Source: Sipunculus nudus | Taxonomy: Eukaryota; Annelida; Sipuncula; Golfingiida; Sipunculidae | NCBI GenBank assembly: GCA_026874595.1 | Contig: CM049314.1 | Span: 76,152,300 to 76,216,299 of the forward strand | Direction of reading: 5' to 3' | Length of the DNA stretch: 64,000 nt | In this document: one piece after another, positions 48,280 to 60,660 of the stretch | Layout: the number at the start of each line of letters is the position of its first letter | Position numbering within the stretch: position 1 is the first letter of the stretch | The notes under the pieces: generated by a model | Told to the model about the DNA's origin: nothing | Seen by the model: the letters and a program-made list of their open reading frames with translations, nothing else | Databases searched by the model: none | Made by a program: the position numbers and the translations under genes

Positions 48280-48535
48280 TCCTATAATTTGCAGGTTTGG
48301 GCATGGTCTTGAAATAAGTGTTACTCTGCTCTAAACTTTGCCCATACACAGCTTCTTGCCTCTAAAGTTCTTGCAAAGATAGATTCTTGCCTGGACCCTG
48401 ACCTTGGAGTACTTTTGTGTCACATCCCTGCACCCTGACAGGTTTTTTTTTCTCTCAGTTTGTTGAAACCACTCGTTGGGGCTGCCATTTTGCAACACTA
48501 AAACTTGGATGTCACAGGTCTAATGTTTGACACAT
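48280..48535 (-). repeat. Dispersed repeat D, copy 3 (reverse), in the IWS1 3' UTR
   Basis: The reverse complement of acttttgtgtcacatccctgcaccctgacagg and of ggctgccattttgcaacactaaaact matches copies 1 and 2. Confidence 0.6.
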
Positions 48536-48879
48536 TGGTAAATGCTAATATTATATGAACACCTAGGTGGAGTGTCTCATTCATGGTGTCTAGAACAGCT
48601 CAATAAATGAATGTGTTATTTTATGCAAAAAAATCGAAGGGGCAGGCACCTTTTTCCTGTCATGAGGCTGACGATGAAATATTACGGATTTATTCGCTGG
48701 GGTTTGCTGCACTACGTTTAATTTGCTGTTTCATGCCTTGCATTGTGAGTTAAAGTTATTACTGGTGATTATTTTTGTGTAGGAAGGAAAAGGTACTGTA
48801 TCAGTGATTGAAAATATACATCCTCATTGGTTCAGCTGAATATGAACTTTGTACCATGTTAATCTATGTGACAGTATAC

Positions 48880-48880
<1 letters not shown>

Positions 48881-48939
<59 letters not shown>
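48881..48939. repeat. (TA)n microsatellite
   Basis: About 59 bases of uninterrupted TA, inside the inferred 3' UTR. Confidence 0.95.
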
Positions 48940-48941
<2 letters not shown>

Positions 48942-49137
48942 TGAAACTGAAAGATGTTCCTAACAGGTGACATTTTACTGTTTGGGATAAGGAAAACAAT
49001 TGAAAGCCCCTTTTCCTTAAAATTTTACCAATTCGTTAATGTAGAAAAGAGAAAAAAGAAAAAACATGAAAAAGAGTTACCATGTGGGGGTATATTGCGT
49101 GGAGAACTCTCATGTTTGAGGATGTAAAATATATGTA

Positions 49138-49143
49138 AATAAA
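49138..49143 (+). terminator. Candidate distal poly(A) signal AATAAA
   Basis: Canonical hexamer with a GT/T-rich downstream element about 20-35 bases later. It lies 3.2 kb after the IWS1 stop and about 90 bases before the start of a dispersed repeat at 49234. Confidence 0.4.
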
Positions 49144-49233
49144 GCTACTTTTGTATACTCCGTGTTATTTTCTGTTATTGTTGACATGACTGGTGGTGGA
49201 GTGGAATGCTTGTTGTATGTCTTCATTTCATTT

Positions 49234-51060
49234 TTAGCGAACCTGTGAGCTTATGCGATGGTGTGGCGTCGTTCGTCGTCTGTACCTTAACCCATACTAT
49301 CTTGAAAACGGCAAGAGTTAGCATTACAAAATTTTATGCAAAAAATTAGTCATCTTAAAAACTCCATCAAATTTTGCTTATTTTTTGGCTAACTGCATTT
49401 TCTTAGATTTTATAGGAAAAAGCTTAAAAACTTTTAAAAATCTTCTCTGAAACTGTTCAGCCAAATTGTCCAATATTTTACAGAAATGTTCCCTGGAACA
49501 ATCTCTCAAGTTTGTTCGAATGGTTTAAGTTCGGTAATTTTTGGCAGAGTTACAAGAAGTTAAACTTAGTCATCTGTCCAAAAAAGGATACTTAAATTAC
49601 AATCTCAGAAACGGCTGGAGCTATCATCACAAAATTATATGCGAGTCATATCTGAAACTGAGGTATTGGTGGTGCCACCTGCATCAGCCTTTTTTGTATG
49701 GAGGTCATCATTGCCCTTATCATACTGAGGGCTACAAAAAACTACTCTGAAACCATATGGCCAAATTGTTTAATATCACACAGAAATGATCTTAGGGTAC
49801 TGCTTTCTGAATTTTGTTTAAATGCTCTCGGTTCAGTGACTTTTGGCTGAGTTATGGGAAGCTGAATCTAGTCATATGCCATAACAGCCCATTTTAGCTC
49901 AGTGGCTACAAAGATCTTCTTCTCAAAAACCACCGGGCAGAATTCTTAAATCTCACACTTTAATTATCCTTAGATGTTGATAATTCCTTTTTTCGTCAAA
50001 TTGTTTTGGTTCAGTGATTTTTGGCCGAGTTATGGGAAACTTAACCTAGCCATTTTTCTGTATTTTCCTATATGAGTTATAAATCTGCAAAACATTTTTG
50101 ATTGACACAACTGAGGCTAATTTGTTTAATATTTTACAACAACTGGAGCTAGCATCATGAAATTAAATGCAAAAAATTAGCCATCTGAGAAACTCTGCAT
50201 TTTTCCTAGATTTTATAGAGAAAAAGCTAATAAACTGTTTAAAATCTTCTTCTCCGAAACGGTCAAGCCAAATTGTTCAATATTTCACAGAAATAATCTC
50301 TTATACCATCTCTCTTATATTTATCTCTCTTAAGTTTATTCAAATGGTTAAATTTGGGTGAATTTTGGCCGAGTTACAGGAAGTTGAACTAAGTCATCTG
50401 TCCAAAAAGGCATACTAAAACGACAATCTCAGAAACAGCCTGAGCTATCATCACCATATTTTATGCCAGTGTTGGTCACATGAGTCATATATGAAATTCA
50501 GGTATTGGTGGCGCCACTTGCATTGACCTATTTTTGTACTGGGGTCATTGGTCATCTGTATATTAACCCATAATTTCTAAGAAATAGCAGGAGCTACCAT
50601 CCCCAGATTTTATGCAATTATTTGTCACATATATGTTATGGGATTCAGCTTATTTTTTTTTGTTATCTGCATTAACTTGAATTTTATAGGGAAAAGGATG
50701 AAAAACCTCTAAAAGTCTTCTTCTTGTAAACAGTCCGGCCAAATTGTTCAATATTTTACAGAAATGATCCCAGAGGCAAGCTTTCTCAAGTTTGTTTAAA
50801 TGGTTTGCATTTGATGAATATTAGCGGAGTTGCACAAATTTGAACTTAGTCATATGGCCAAGTAAGCATACTGACATAGTAATCTCAGAAATTACAGAAC
50901 CTAGCATTACCAAGAATTGTGCAAATGTTGGTCACATGACTCATATTTGAAGTTGCAGATTTCATAATGCCACCTACATTGAGCTGTTTTTTTATGGGCA
51001 AAAACGTCATAACTTTAGCCTCTTTCAGCTTATAATGTTTATGATGAAACTGTCAAGTTG
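49234..51060 (+). repeat. Dispersed element with 5-6 diverged tandem units (family E)
   Basis: The head TTTTAGCGAACCTGTGAGCT is followed by ggtgtggcgtcgttcgtcg. The body repeats gccaaattgttcaatatttt-acagaaatgatc near 49455, 49750, 50260 and 50735, with pieces between, each followed by ttggccgagttacaggaagtt and AGTCATCTG. A relative lies at 62340-62780. It abuts element B copy 5 at 51070. Open frames are chance. Confidence 0.65.
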
Positions 51061-52620
51061 AATCGTCAATTTTTAGCTCAGCTGACTATAAGTCATCTGA
51101 GCTATAGTCGTGGTCCTTTGTCCGTCGTTCGTCCGTCCGGCCGTCCGTCCGTTAACAGGGCACATTTTAAAACTGTTGGACCTACGAATAAAAAAATCTG
51201 CATACCAATAGATATCCCCAAAATCTCCTACCATACCGAAAATCGGGTCATTAGGACTTCGTTCCTTTGAGATATTAAGGAAAAACCTCCGTTTTCCATA
51301 AAAAAGCCATTGTTACACTTCAAAGCTGCCTAATATCAAAACCACTGATCTGTTTTTGATCATTTTTAGTATTCCTGTTTTTCCATACATTTTCTGTGCA
51401 CATACAAAAAATTAGGTTAGTATTGGGTATTATTTTGAAGTTATGGGCCCAAATATAATGTAGTTTCTTAAAAATCAGGAAATATATTTGCTCACTTAAC
51501 ATGAGAATTGCTGAAGCTGGAGACTTTTTTTCAGGAATATAACTTTATTTAACCAAGATTCAATTGTTTACCCAAAATTAGATCTGAATTTTGCAAATTT
51601 TTCAAGTTATTAGCATAAATAAAAAATCAATACCTTAAATTTTGTCCAACTTTCACAATGGCACGTTTTTTTCCCTTTAAGCACTGTTGATTTAATTTTC
51701 ACAGCATATATACATAAGGATTTAATCTTTTAAAATCTGAAATTTCAAAGGAATTGTTTGAAAAGAGTAGCTTTTATTCAAGTTTTCATACACCATGTCA
51801 AATGTTGTTTACATCTGGCCAACCTAGTAATACAGTCTTTACTTGCATTATGTAACCCACCCCAGGCAGCTTGCCTTGGCTTAGCTTGGCCACTATTAGC
51901 AGGCTTCCCCTCTGCCCTGCACTCCCCCCCCCCCAAGCTGCTGCATAAACTAGATGAATGTTATAATTTTCTGTATTTTATTTTATTTTTGGCTATGCTA
52001 CATTTTAGATTTTGTATTGTACCACCAGGGTTACAATGATTAAAGTGCACATTTAATTGTGTCCACAAAGTGATGTATTGCTATGAAAGTGTGGATGTTC
52101 ATCAGAGTGCTCATTAAAGATTTTAATTTGTTTGACTTATAACTCATGGTTGTATCAGTTGTTACATGATACTGGCTAAATAATCAAAATTTATATTGCT
52201 GATCCTTTATTTCAGTTCATAAAATTAAACATTCCCAACTCCAGTTTGCTCCTGGTATAATATATTGGGTGTTTTGATCCTTGGATTAATTTTAACACAT
52301 GTATTAGTTTCATAGTTGAGAATACTTTTCTTTTTTCCTGATACCATTTAAAAAAATAAAATTATTTAAATTTTTCCTGTTAGTGCTGTGGATTTAATTT
52401 CACAGCATGTACACATTAGCATTTCATCTGTTAAAATCTGAAATTTGAAACCAATTGATTAAAAACTGTAGATTTTATTCAAGTTTCCAGGTACCAAGTC
52501 TTCATTGTTTACATCAGGTCAGTATAAATGCAGTGTACTGGGCAGTTACATAACACCTTCAGGTCTGACCTACTGCCACTGTGAGTGTCTGGGTCAGGGT
52601 GGGTCAGGCAGTAATTACCA

Positions 52621-52631
52621 GAGAGCCTCTC

Positions 52632-52662
<31 letters not shown>

Positions 52663-52674
52663 GGCACTCCAGCT

Positions 52675-52721
<47 letters not shown>

Positions 52722-52750
52722 CTCTGCTTTTTCTCTTTCTCTCTCCATCT

Positions 52751-52803
<53 letters not shown>
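52621..52803. repeat. (CT)n microsatellite
   Basis: About 180 bases of CT repeats with short interruptions. It creates long meaningless Ser/Leu and Arg/Glu open frames. Confidence 0.95.
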
Positions 52804-52808
<5 letters not shown>

Positions 52809-53310
52809 GCCTCCCTTCCTCCCTCCATCCCATTTTGTTTTACAGGTACTATAAACTAGATACATTAGCTATAAATGTTGATGCAATTTAGAAATGTGAA
52901 TCAACTGAAATATTCACAATCACATGTATGTTATACTGTAAATTTATAGTAACATTCGTAAACCTGGATAAAAATTATGTAATGAAAAGAAGGAATAAAT
53001 GCAAATGTTGTTAATTTTTTATTGGCTCAGTAGAATGGGGAAAAAATGATTTGCTTTGTTTCTCCATCTTTCTGCCTGTTTTAAATATTTTATGTTCATG
53101 AATAAACTTATTTTTTAGCACTGTTGTATTAAATTTCATATCCTGTATGTATATGCAAGGGTGTTGTAACTCTCACCATCCCCTTCTTCATCCCACTGAG
53201 GCTTTGCTCCTTGGCACTGTGAACAATAGTTCTATGGCTATAGCATAAAATTTAATAATTAAAGAAAATATCTACAGAGAGACAGAGGCGTTGTAACTCT
53301 GATCATAACA

Positions 53311-53327
53311 CCCCCCCCCCCCCCCCC
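53311..53327. repeat. Poly-C tract
   Basis: Seventeen C residues, inside element B copy 5. Confidence 0.9.
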
Positions 53328-53464
53328 ATCAAGTCATTGCACCTGTGGAGTGGGTACGTTATGGCAACTGTATACATATAAAAAAATTGATAAAAAAGGT
53401 TTACCAAATAAATTGGATCTCATCAGACAAATGTGTAAACTGTTGAACTGTCAACAGCTTATCC

Positions 53465-53481
53465 AAAAAAAAAAAAAAAAA
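53465..53481. repeat. Poly-A tract
   Basis: Seventeen A residues, inside element B copy 5. Confidence 0.9.
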
Positions 53482-54584
53482 TGTAACCAATGGAAAGGCA
53501 TGGTCAGATCTCAAATATTATTTGCAACATTTTCTTCAATCATATAAACCAACCATGGCCCAAATTACCTCTTCCTCTCAAACTTTATCTACATTCATCA
53601 TATTTTTAATATTTTAACCTTCTAGGTGGTTCAGTACTGTTGACCACTTGTCCATAGGTACCTATGTACATGCCAGAAATTATGTCAATATTGTGTAATA
53701 TGTAGACGTGAGGGTCATCAAAATAATGTACCTTGTCAAGACCGATCTTGTCAAGATATCATGTCATACAGTCACAAATTCATAAATCCCCTCATCAGCA
53801 TAGTTAATCATAACCTTGTATCTGTCAAATTGAACTCTTGCAGTTTTCCATACACTATAGATCCTTCAACAAATAGCCTTATCATCATTATACCACTGCT
53901 TAGTATACTGTCATTGCATTCATATTTGCTCAAATAAATTGTTTTTTCGACCCCTCCCAAATAAAAAATAAACCACTATATTTTACTCCATATTAATCCA
54001 TCAGTCAGATTATTTCATATATCATTTACTCACATATTACATTATATTCCTTTATAAAAGCCCAACATGACCATGATATTCATAAGCTTTTTCTACTCAA
54101 TATAGTATAACAATGGTGATACATTTATAGTCCAATCATGATCAGCTGAGCGCCGTGACCCATGGGTCCCTTGTTCAAAAGAATTATTCTAGGACATGGT
54201 TCTTTCAACCATATAAGAATAGATTGAGTTTGTTGATTTTTGGTTTAGTTGTGAAAAGTTTAAGTTGGTCTTATGGCCAGTATTATGTTTATTTCAAACT
54301 GAGGACTACAATAGTGTTCTTCTACAAAATTGTTTAGGTGGCCTTTGTTCAATTTTACTTGAAGGATTTTTGGCAGAATTATTGGACCTTTTACAATGAA
54401 AGGACTGCATCTTTTATTATTATAGTTAATTTTGGTAAAAAGTTTATGAATATGTCAGCTTAAAAAAAAGCATTTTAGCCAGTCTTTCATTATGTGTAAA
54501 CATATTTACCAACAGGCAAAGATTGTGTTTGTTTCATTAAATAGGTTGAGAAACTGCCAACTGTTTCAGATTTTGCAACATATC

Positions 54585-54835
54585 AAGAGTTCATTCAGTG
54601 CAGCCAGATAAAGGTCATGAGTTCAATCAGTGCAGCCAAGCACAAGGCATGTGATCACCGCATGGGTGTCATGTGAACACCTCATTGACAGCATGTGATC
54701 ACCTCATGGGTAGCATGTGATCATCTCATGAGTATCATGAGATCACCTCATGGGTTCAAGGGTTCACTCATGTACAGGTCAAAAGTTTACTCAGTCTAGC
54801 CAGGTGCAGGTTATGAGTTCACTCAGTGCAGTATC
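54585..54835. repeat. 22-bp minisatellite flanked by copies of a 32-bp unit
   Basis: Five exact-length 22-bp units run from 54649 to 54758 (consensus ATGTGATCACCTCATGGGTA plus 2 bases). On each side are copies of GAGTTCAATCAGTGCAGCCA-type units (near 54588, 54620, 54770 and 54808). Confidence 0.85.
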
Positions 54836-54924
54836 CTAAGCTAGCAATTTGTCACAGTTTAATCGGGGCAACTGCCTTTCTCATCTAAGCCTGGTCAGCC
54901 CCATGCATCAGACTCAAGGTAAGT

Positions 54925-55330
54925 TTGATGTATTGGCCTGATATTTTGACCTGTCTATGTGTCTTTGATGGCTTTCTCGTTCACAAGACAGGTGTCGCCA
55001 CCTACAATGACTTTTGCACAATGTATGTGCCTCCTTATTTCTACAGAGGAATTTGATATAATCAGCCTGAAATTGGGCATAGTTATACATATCGAATAGC
55101 TTTGTCATATACAAGACTGGTGGTGCCACCTACAATAATTTTTGCACAGTATGTGTCCCTGCTTATTTCTCAGGAGGGGTTTGATATATCAGTCTGAAAT
55201 TGGGCATTATCAGTCTGAAATTGGGCATATGTATATATCTCTGATAGCTTTGTTGTATACAAGACTGGTGGTGCAAACTACAATCATTTTTGTGTTGTGT
55301 GCACCCATGCCAGAATTTCAGCAGTGATCT
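54925..55330. repeat. Three tandem units of about 130-146 bp
   Basis: ACAAGACTGGTGGTGCCACC-like starts at about 54983, 55113 and 55259, each followed later by GCACAGTATGTG-like and GTCTGAAATTGGGCAT. The third period is longer because a 21-bp piece (atcagtctgaaattgggcat) is locally duplicated at 55187-55228. Confidence 0.8.
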
Positions 55331-55499
55331 TTGTGCAATTGTTTCTTATTCAAAATGTTTAGTACTGGCATTGTTCATACACATGAAAAGTAATGGTCCA
55401 GTATTGAAGCATTATACCTAGTGTATTTCCTAATGCACAGGTTCGCATTCGGCCTGTAGGCCTTGTTTTAGTACAAGTACCTGAACTGTACCTCAGAAT

Positions 55500-55810
55500 A
55501 ATGTATGTATGTATATTCCTTGGCAAGAGTTCCATGTTTTAAGATTAAGACCTAGCCATTCTTCAGAATTCTCACCTAAACAAATTAGAAGAAGATGTGG
55601 GCCTGAAACTAGATATCACAGCTACCCACCCCTGCTCTCACTAAACAGTGAACTACTGTGTAACCCATTAACATCCCTATGATAAAAAGGGTATTCCAGG
55701 GATCAGGGTTGGGGAGATTTAACTTGTCAAGTATCCTTCCTAGGGTCCAGATGGACTACTGTCTGGCAATGGCAAGGCTTCACACTATGCCACTGGGCTA
55801 GTCACTAAGT
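55500..55810 (-). repeat. tRNA-like SINE candidate (minus strand)
   Basis: Read on the minus strand, TAGCCCAGTGGCATAGTGTG fits a pol III A-box (TRGCNNAGYGG), followed about 35 bases later by a degenerate B-box-like GTCCATCTGGACCC. Body and tail are unassigned. Confidence 0.4.
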
Positions 55811-55999
55811 AAATTGCCCCCCCCCCCTTGTATGCCTTGATAAAGTGGCCAATATGTAGCCTTAGGTGATCTATTCACTGAAGGAGATCAGTTTGCAACT
55901 TATGGTGTATAGGGCAAAAAAATTAATTTAACTGAGATGTAAGGTATAGTTAAAGGACTGGCAGTATAGTATGTTTCTGCTTTAATGATGACATTTATT

Positions 56000-56526
56000 A
56001 TCCCCTGGCAATGAAGTTGCGAAGGGGATATAGTAATGCCTCTGTTTTTATCGCATCCATCTGTCTGTCTGTCCGTCTGCCTGGAACTGGCTTGTGGATC
56101 TATTTCAAGCCAATCCGTTTGACCAAAACCTTACATCTTGGCCCCACTGGGCCTTCTTCTTGAAAAAGCTTGTAGACCAATTTAAAGCCAAACCATTTAA
56201 CCAAAACCTTTCATCTGGCAAATATGGGTCACCAAGCTATGGATGAAAAACCCTATCGATTTTTAGGTCACAGGGTCAAAGGTCACGGCAACATGGCCCA
56301 CTTCTTAAAAACTGCTTGTGGACCCATTTTAAGCCAAACCGTTTCACCAAAGCCCTACATTTTCCACATATGGCTCACCCATCCATGGATGAAGAACCCT
56401 ATTTAGTTTTTGAGGTCACAAGAGCAAAGGTCAAGGCCAGAGAGCTGCCCTCCTCATTTTAACACTGTGTAATAGAACCATTCTAAGTATACACCATGCG
56501 AGGGGATGCCCCGCTTTGCGGTGCCA
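56000..56526 (+). mobile_element. Short dispersed element related to the GGTCA-satellite family
   Basis: The head CCCCTGGCAATGAAGTTGCG then AAGGGGATATAG can fold. A TCTGTCTGTCCGTCTG tract follows, then two units with gtggacc-attttaagccaaacc and ggtcacagggtcaaaggtca, and a tail with GGGGATGCCCCGCTTTGCGG. The layout matches the elements at 2002 and 26217, but with only 2 units. Confidence 0.65.
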
Positions 56527-57129
56527 TTTTTTCAAATTTATAAAGATCAGATAAAGCGTGTTTTCAAGTACATGTATTTGGGAAATAACCAAATTTGTCT
56601 TTTAAGCTAGTATACCATACCCAAACACCTAGTGTCAGTCTTCGACGACAGGTGTCGCCAGTGCAGGGAAACATTGACATGTTGACCTCTGATGGCCACT
56701 GTATATAACTTGTGACTTCTGTACCCCTCAAGACTGTGTTCTCCCAGTTTTCCTCAGTCACTGTGTTTCATTTTGTTGAAAAGACCAAATTCAAATATCA
56801 TTGCATGATAACATTGTTTTCTTTGTAATGTTTTAACATTGTGAATCGTTCGATGTATGCCCTATAAGACTGCTATTAATGCCTACCGAGTCATGCTTTC
56901 ACGGCTAATAATCACAAAGCACCATCTTTTTGTTTCTGTTTGTAGTCACTGTATTGATTTGTGCACTATACATATCACAAGGTTTCGCAAAATACACAAT
57001 ATATATATAACTGTGGGGAACTTTCTTTAGCTTTTTTTTAAAAGGTTTGTTGATTCCTGCATGTATCATACCTTTTGTCAAGAAATAGATCCATATCAAC
57101 TCGCGACAGCTATGACCGGTCCTCACAAT

Positions 57130-57500
57130 TTAGTGTTTTCCTCGCGTATTTACTCGCGTTTTAAATGTCTGACCAAATCGCATGAGATCGCATAAAAGCG
57201 CACACAAACGCATGACAACCCGTGAAAAGTCGACAGACACACTATGTGTTGAATATTTTGGACATGTTCAAAATGTTTGGGTCATTGCAGGTGGACGCCA
57301 AGAAAACACGACAAAACGCACAATAACGCATAGAAATGTCAGGAAACGAACACAGAAATAAAGTAAAATACAGCTAAAACACTGGTCACATCCGCCTTAT
57401 CTCAACTTTCGTGTTTTCTGGCCAAACAAGTTCAATCACGCACACAAAGCCCATAAGCACGCATGGAAAATTGTAAAAGAACGCAGACAGTCCTTAAAAC
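57130..57500. repeat. CpG-bearing cryptic repeat, acgca motifs about every 10 bases
   Basis: Frequent cgcat/acgca words (cgcatgagatcgcataaaag, cgcacacaaacgcatgac, aaaacgcacaataacgcat). CpG is much denser than in flanking sequence. No gene or promoter motif recognised. Confidence 0.4.
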
Positions 57501-57949
57501 CAATGCTCATCGCGTGCCTTGAAAACATGGCCTCTGTTGCGTCTAACGCCTGGCACAATACTTGTCAATGAGTGTGAGGGGGCCTTTTACAGTATATTTG
57601 CTGTCCGCGTTAAATCTGCCAGAGGGTTATCACTGGTTTAACCTAGATGTAGTCCAGGTGTTAAGAGAAGAATTGTGCAAAAAGTGAAAGAAGCATGAAA
57701 CTTGGCATAATAGTTGGCCAGACCATACTTAACATTTTCAGATATAGGGCCAAGCGGAATTCATCCGGTCTTGGTCAAAATCAAAGATGGCGGCCAAGAT
57801 GGCCGCCGGATTGTCAAATATCAACACATTCGGTTATATTTGTCCTAGAATACTTTCCAAGTGCACTATTTTTATGTTTTTTTGGGTCGATAAATTCATT
57901 TATAAGGGTTTAAAGTCTGTAAAATGACTCCGTGAATGAATCCTGGTTT

Positions 57950-59400
57950 TGTCTATATTGAAATTGCCCTATATTTTCCCTTGTTTACTAGCAATGGACA
58001 GCAAACATTATTTGTTGAGTTCTGCACAGGAGTCGCATACAATGTGATCGTAGTCAAATGAAAGTGTCATTTGTTGGCTTAGGTTTGTCTGCTTTGTCAT
58101 GAATTCGGATGCTTTAATAGTAGAACAATTTTTATTGCAATTTTTTTTCTTTCTTTCTTTTAGTTCCCCTTTATTTGCATGCTAACAAATATAATTCCTT
58201 TTAAGAGGTGAAGGGTGCAAAAAACTTATCTGTCGAAATCTGCAATGAAATTAGGATTGAACTTGATATGTCCGTAAACACTTACCATTAGAATATTTGA
58301 AACCTACATACATGTACTTAGGTTTTACGATCAGCATTCATGTAAACCTTTGTTAGGGCGATTTGGAAATAGCAGATGCATAAATCCAACTGTGCTGACA
58401 TTTAACATATATATTAAATTTACGTATTTGAGCCCAATGTCTGTTTCAATGTAATGGAAAGTGGAATGGACAATTGAGTGGTTAAACGCTCGGCTATCTC
58501 CACTGGCACACCAGGTTTAAACAACATTGTTTAAACAAACATAACCATTGGGTTATAATGGTGGGTGAATTCCTCCTTGTCCGTCGCTTTCCATCACCCC
58601 TGTATATATACAACCGAACGCCACCATCCGAGCCATGGAGAGTGGCTTGTAATAGTAATTACAACTAACTGTACAATCCACATTAATTATATATTATAAT
58701 AAAATAAATTAGACAATCCATATAATATAAAGTTTACCCTGCTTATAACTTTTATATCAGATTAGATTCGTGCGTGGCAGGATACAGACCTATGTAAGAA
58801 GCTCACACCTGTCAGCTGTATAGATTCCGCCTTGTGTGTACTTACTGAAATTTTACTTAAAGTCCCTTTTTCATCAGTACACCCAACGGTAAACTTGATA
58901 AAATTTGCTTTTTACATGAAAGTGTCATTTGCTGGGGTAGGTATTATTATATTAATATTTTATATCTGACTTCCATTGTTTGAAATCCCTTTATTTGCAT
59001 GCTAACGAATGTATTAACTGCTTTGCCGAGGTAAGGGATAAAAAGAAACTTATGTATCTTGTCTGGTATCAGTGGGCGCTTCATATATCAGTGAAGAATA
59101 GGCAGGGTTTTTGAAAATCTACAAACATGATATTTAATTTTACCATCAACTTAACATTCATGTTAATCTTGATTTGTGCAATAAAAAATCAAATAGTTCT
59201 GCTGAAATTTAATTTACATGTTCTAGTTAAAAGTATTTGAACACCATGTCTGTTTAAAAGGAAAGGCTTTTATTTATAATGAATTTAGAGTACATGCGTG
59301 CATGACAAGATACGCGCTTATGTAGAAGCTCACACCTGTGTACTGTATGGATTCTAAGCTTCTTCTGCCATGAAGTGATGGCTTTCGGACTGTATGTTGG
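57950..59400. repeat. Diverged direct duplication
   Basis: ATGAAAGTGTCATTTG at about 58060 and 58918, CCTTTATTTGCATGCTAAC at about 58168 and 58989, atgtctgtttcaa/aaaa near 58438 and 59247, and GAAGCTCACACCTGT near 58798 and 59323 occur in the same order. The first copy is longer because it contains an insertion at about 58470-58740. Confidence 0.65.
58465..58545 (+). repeat. tRNA-like sequence (probable SINE head)
   Basis: TTGAGTGGTTAAACGCTCGG resembles a tRNA D-arm/A-box. AGGTTTAAAC about 35 bases later is a decayed B-box. It lies in the insertion that splits the first copy of the direct duplication. Not a functional tRNA. Confidence 0.45.
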
Positions 59401-60579
59401 CAAAAAAACAGAATCCACACACATTAGAGGTGCACAACATGTTGCTGTATGCTACCTTTGTACTATGGTGATGAATGCATGAAATAACACTCATGCCGAT
59501 TACTAATTTTGTGATATGGTGACGATGCAGACTTTAGACTGCATGATCGTAGGAAAGAACCGACACATGTGTCAGTAAAGAATCACTGCCATTTCCTGTG
59601 GTGCAATTTTTGTGATTTAAAACTTGTTCCTTCATAACGAGTTGCCATTAAAATTCATTTTGCATAATGCGTTTGGTGTCAACAAAATACTTTCATTTGC
59701 TGACATTATGCACATTTGTAGATTCATGTAATACATGCATATTTTTTAGAAATATTCACCACATATATGAGTCGGTGCTGCCAGGTTCAAGCTAGCTGAT
59801 CTTTCATGGATGGATGCTAAGAAAATGGTACAGCAAGACGGAAGATAGAAAGTCTAATTCACAAAACAAGGTTGAAAAATAGAATGCACCCTCAGGTTCC
59901 AGACATACATTCTTTCTTCATTAACTTGATTACCTAAAAATTCAGTACAAAGTTTGGTTTGAGTTTTTATCGACTTGATTGGTGATTGCAACTTTGCTGT
60001 GCTTTCAGCTTCTGAGCTCTGGCAACCTTTGTACTTTCCCCTTATGTCAGTTTTATGCCGAAATGCAGAATGCTTGGGAAACGGGTATTTCATACCTTTC
60101 GCTTCATCAAGTGAACAAATATTAATGAGGATAGACTACTTCTGAATATTATTATTGAACAGAACAGTTTATTACATTATTTTTTTTGTAATATTGCCAG
60201 CAAATTTAATAACCTTGCGTGGATATATTTTTTTTATTTTACAGGACAAGAGCGTTTTTCTTCTAGTAAAACACCCACAATTCCAACATACTATCCGTTT
60301 TTTATCTTATGTGCAAAGTTCAGTCCTACCTACAATATTGCATTCTGTGCATATGAAGATACATTATTTCAATAAATGAAGCAAATATTTATTATTTCTA
60401 ATTATCATTATATTTATTAAATGTATGCATTATGCAAACAAACAAAGTATTTTAAGACATCACTTGGAAATGCAAGGTTAGCTTCTAGGTAAGGATCATA
60501 AACCAGATTATCAATGTAGAAGGTAAACGGTGTCTACAAGTGTCCAGATTCTGTCATGCACCATCACCACAGTACAAAC

Positions 60580-60660
60580 GGGGTTAGAACGTTGCCTCGT
60601 GGTTAAGGACGTGTTTGTAGGTCCCCGGTTCAAACCCCGTCGATGTCGCAATGGCATAAT
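60580..60660 (+). repeat. tRNA-like sequence with intact B-box (probable SINE head)
   Basis: GTTGCCTCGTGGTTAAGGAC (A-box-like) is followed by CCCCGGTTCAAACCCCG, a good match to the pol III B-box GGTTCRANNCC. No complete cloverleaf can be drawn by eye, so a SINE head or tRNA pseudogene is more likely than a gene. Confidence 0.5.

Larger units (their letters stand above)
45909..49165 (+). other. IWS1: IWS1 3' UTR (inferred) with polyadenylation signals
   Basis: No coding exon is evident after the stop. AATAAA hexamers occur at 46582-46587, 47242-47247 and 49138-49143. The last is followed by a GT/T-rich stretch (gtgttattttctgttattg), the best candidate cleavage signal, giving a 3' UTR of about 3.2 kb. 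The interval includes a long AT microsatellite and a reversed dispersed repeat, so earlier sites may be the main ones. RNA data would settle the end. Confidence 0.45.
51070..54175 (+). mobile_element. Element B, copy 5, downstream of IWS1
   Basis: The head TTTTTAGCTCAGCTGACT with hairpin and TCCG tract (51118-51152) and the tail GATCAGCTGAGCGCCGTGAC...GGTCCCTTGTT are both intact. The body contains a (CT)n tract, a poly-C and a poly-A run. The 3' third matches the subfamily of the fragment at 23426-25060. Confidence 0.8.

Noticed and set aside
52505-52891. Open frames of about 118-128 residues rich in Ser-Leu or Arg-Glu
   Set aside because: They are translations of the (CT)n microsatellite inside a mobile element.
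59854-60093. 79-residue minus-strand frame as a coding exon
   Set aside because: No homology recognised and no consistent splice partners. It lies within the large inverted-repeat region.
60580-60660. Functional tRNA gene
   Set aside because: The B-box is good, but the acceptor stem does not pair by eye and the A-box is only approximate. A SINE head is more likely.
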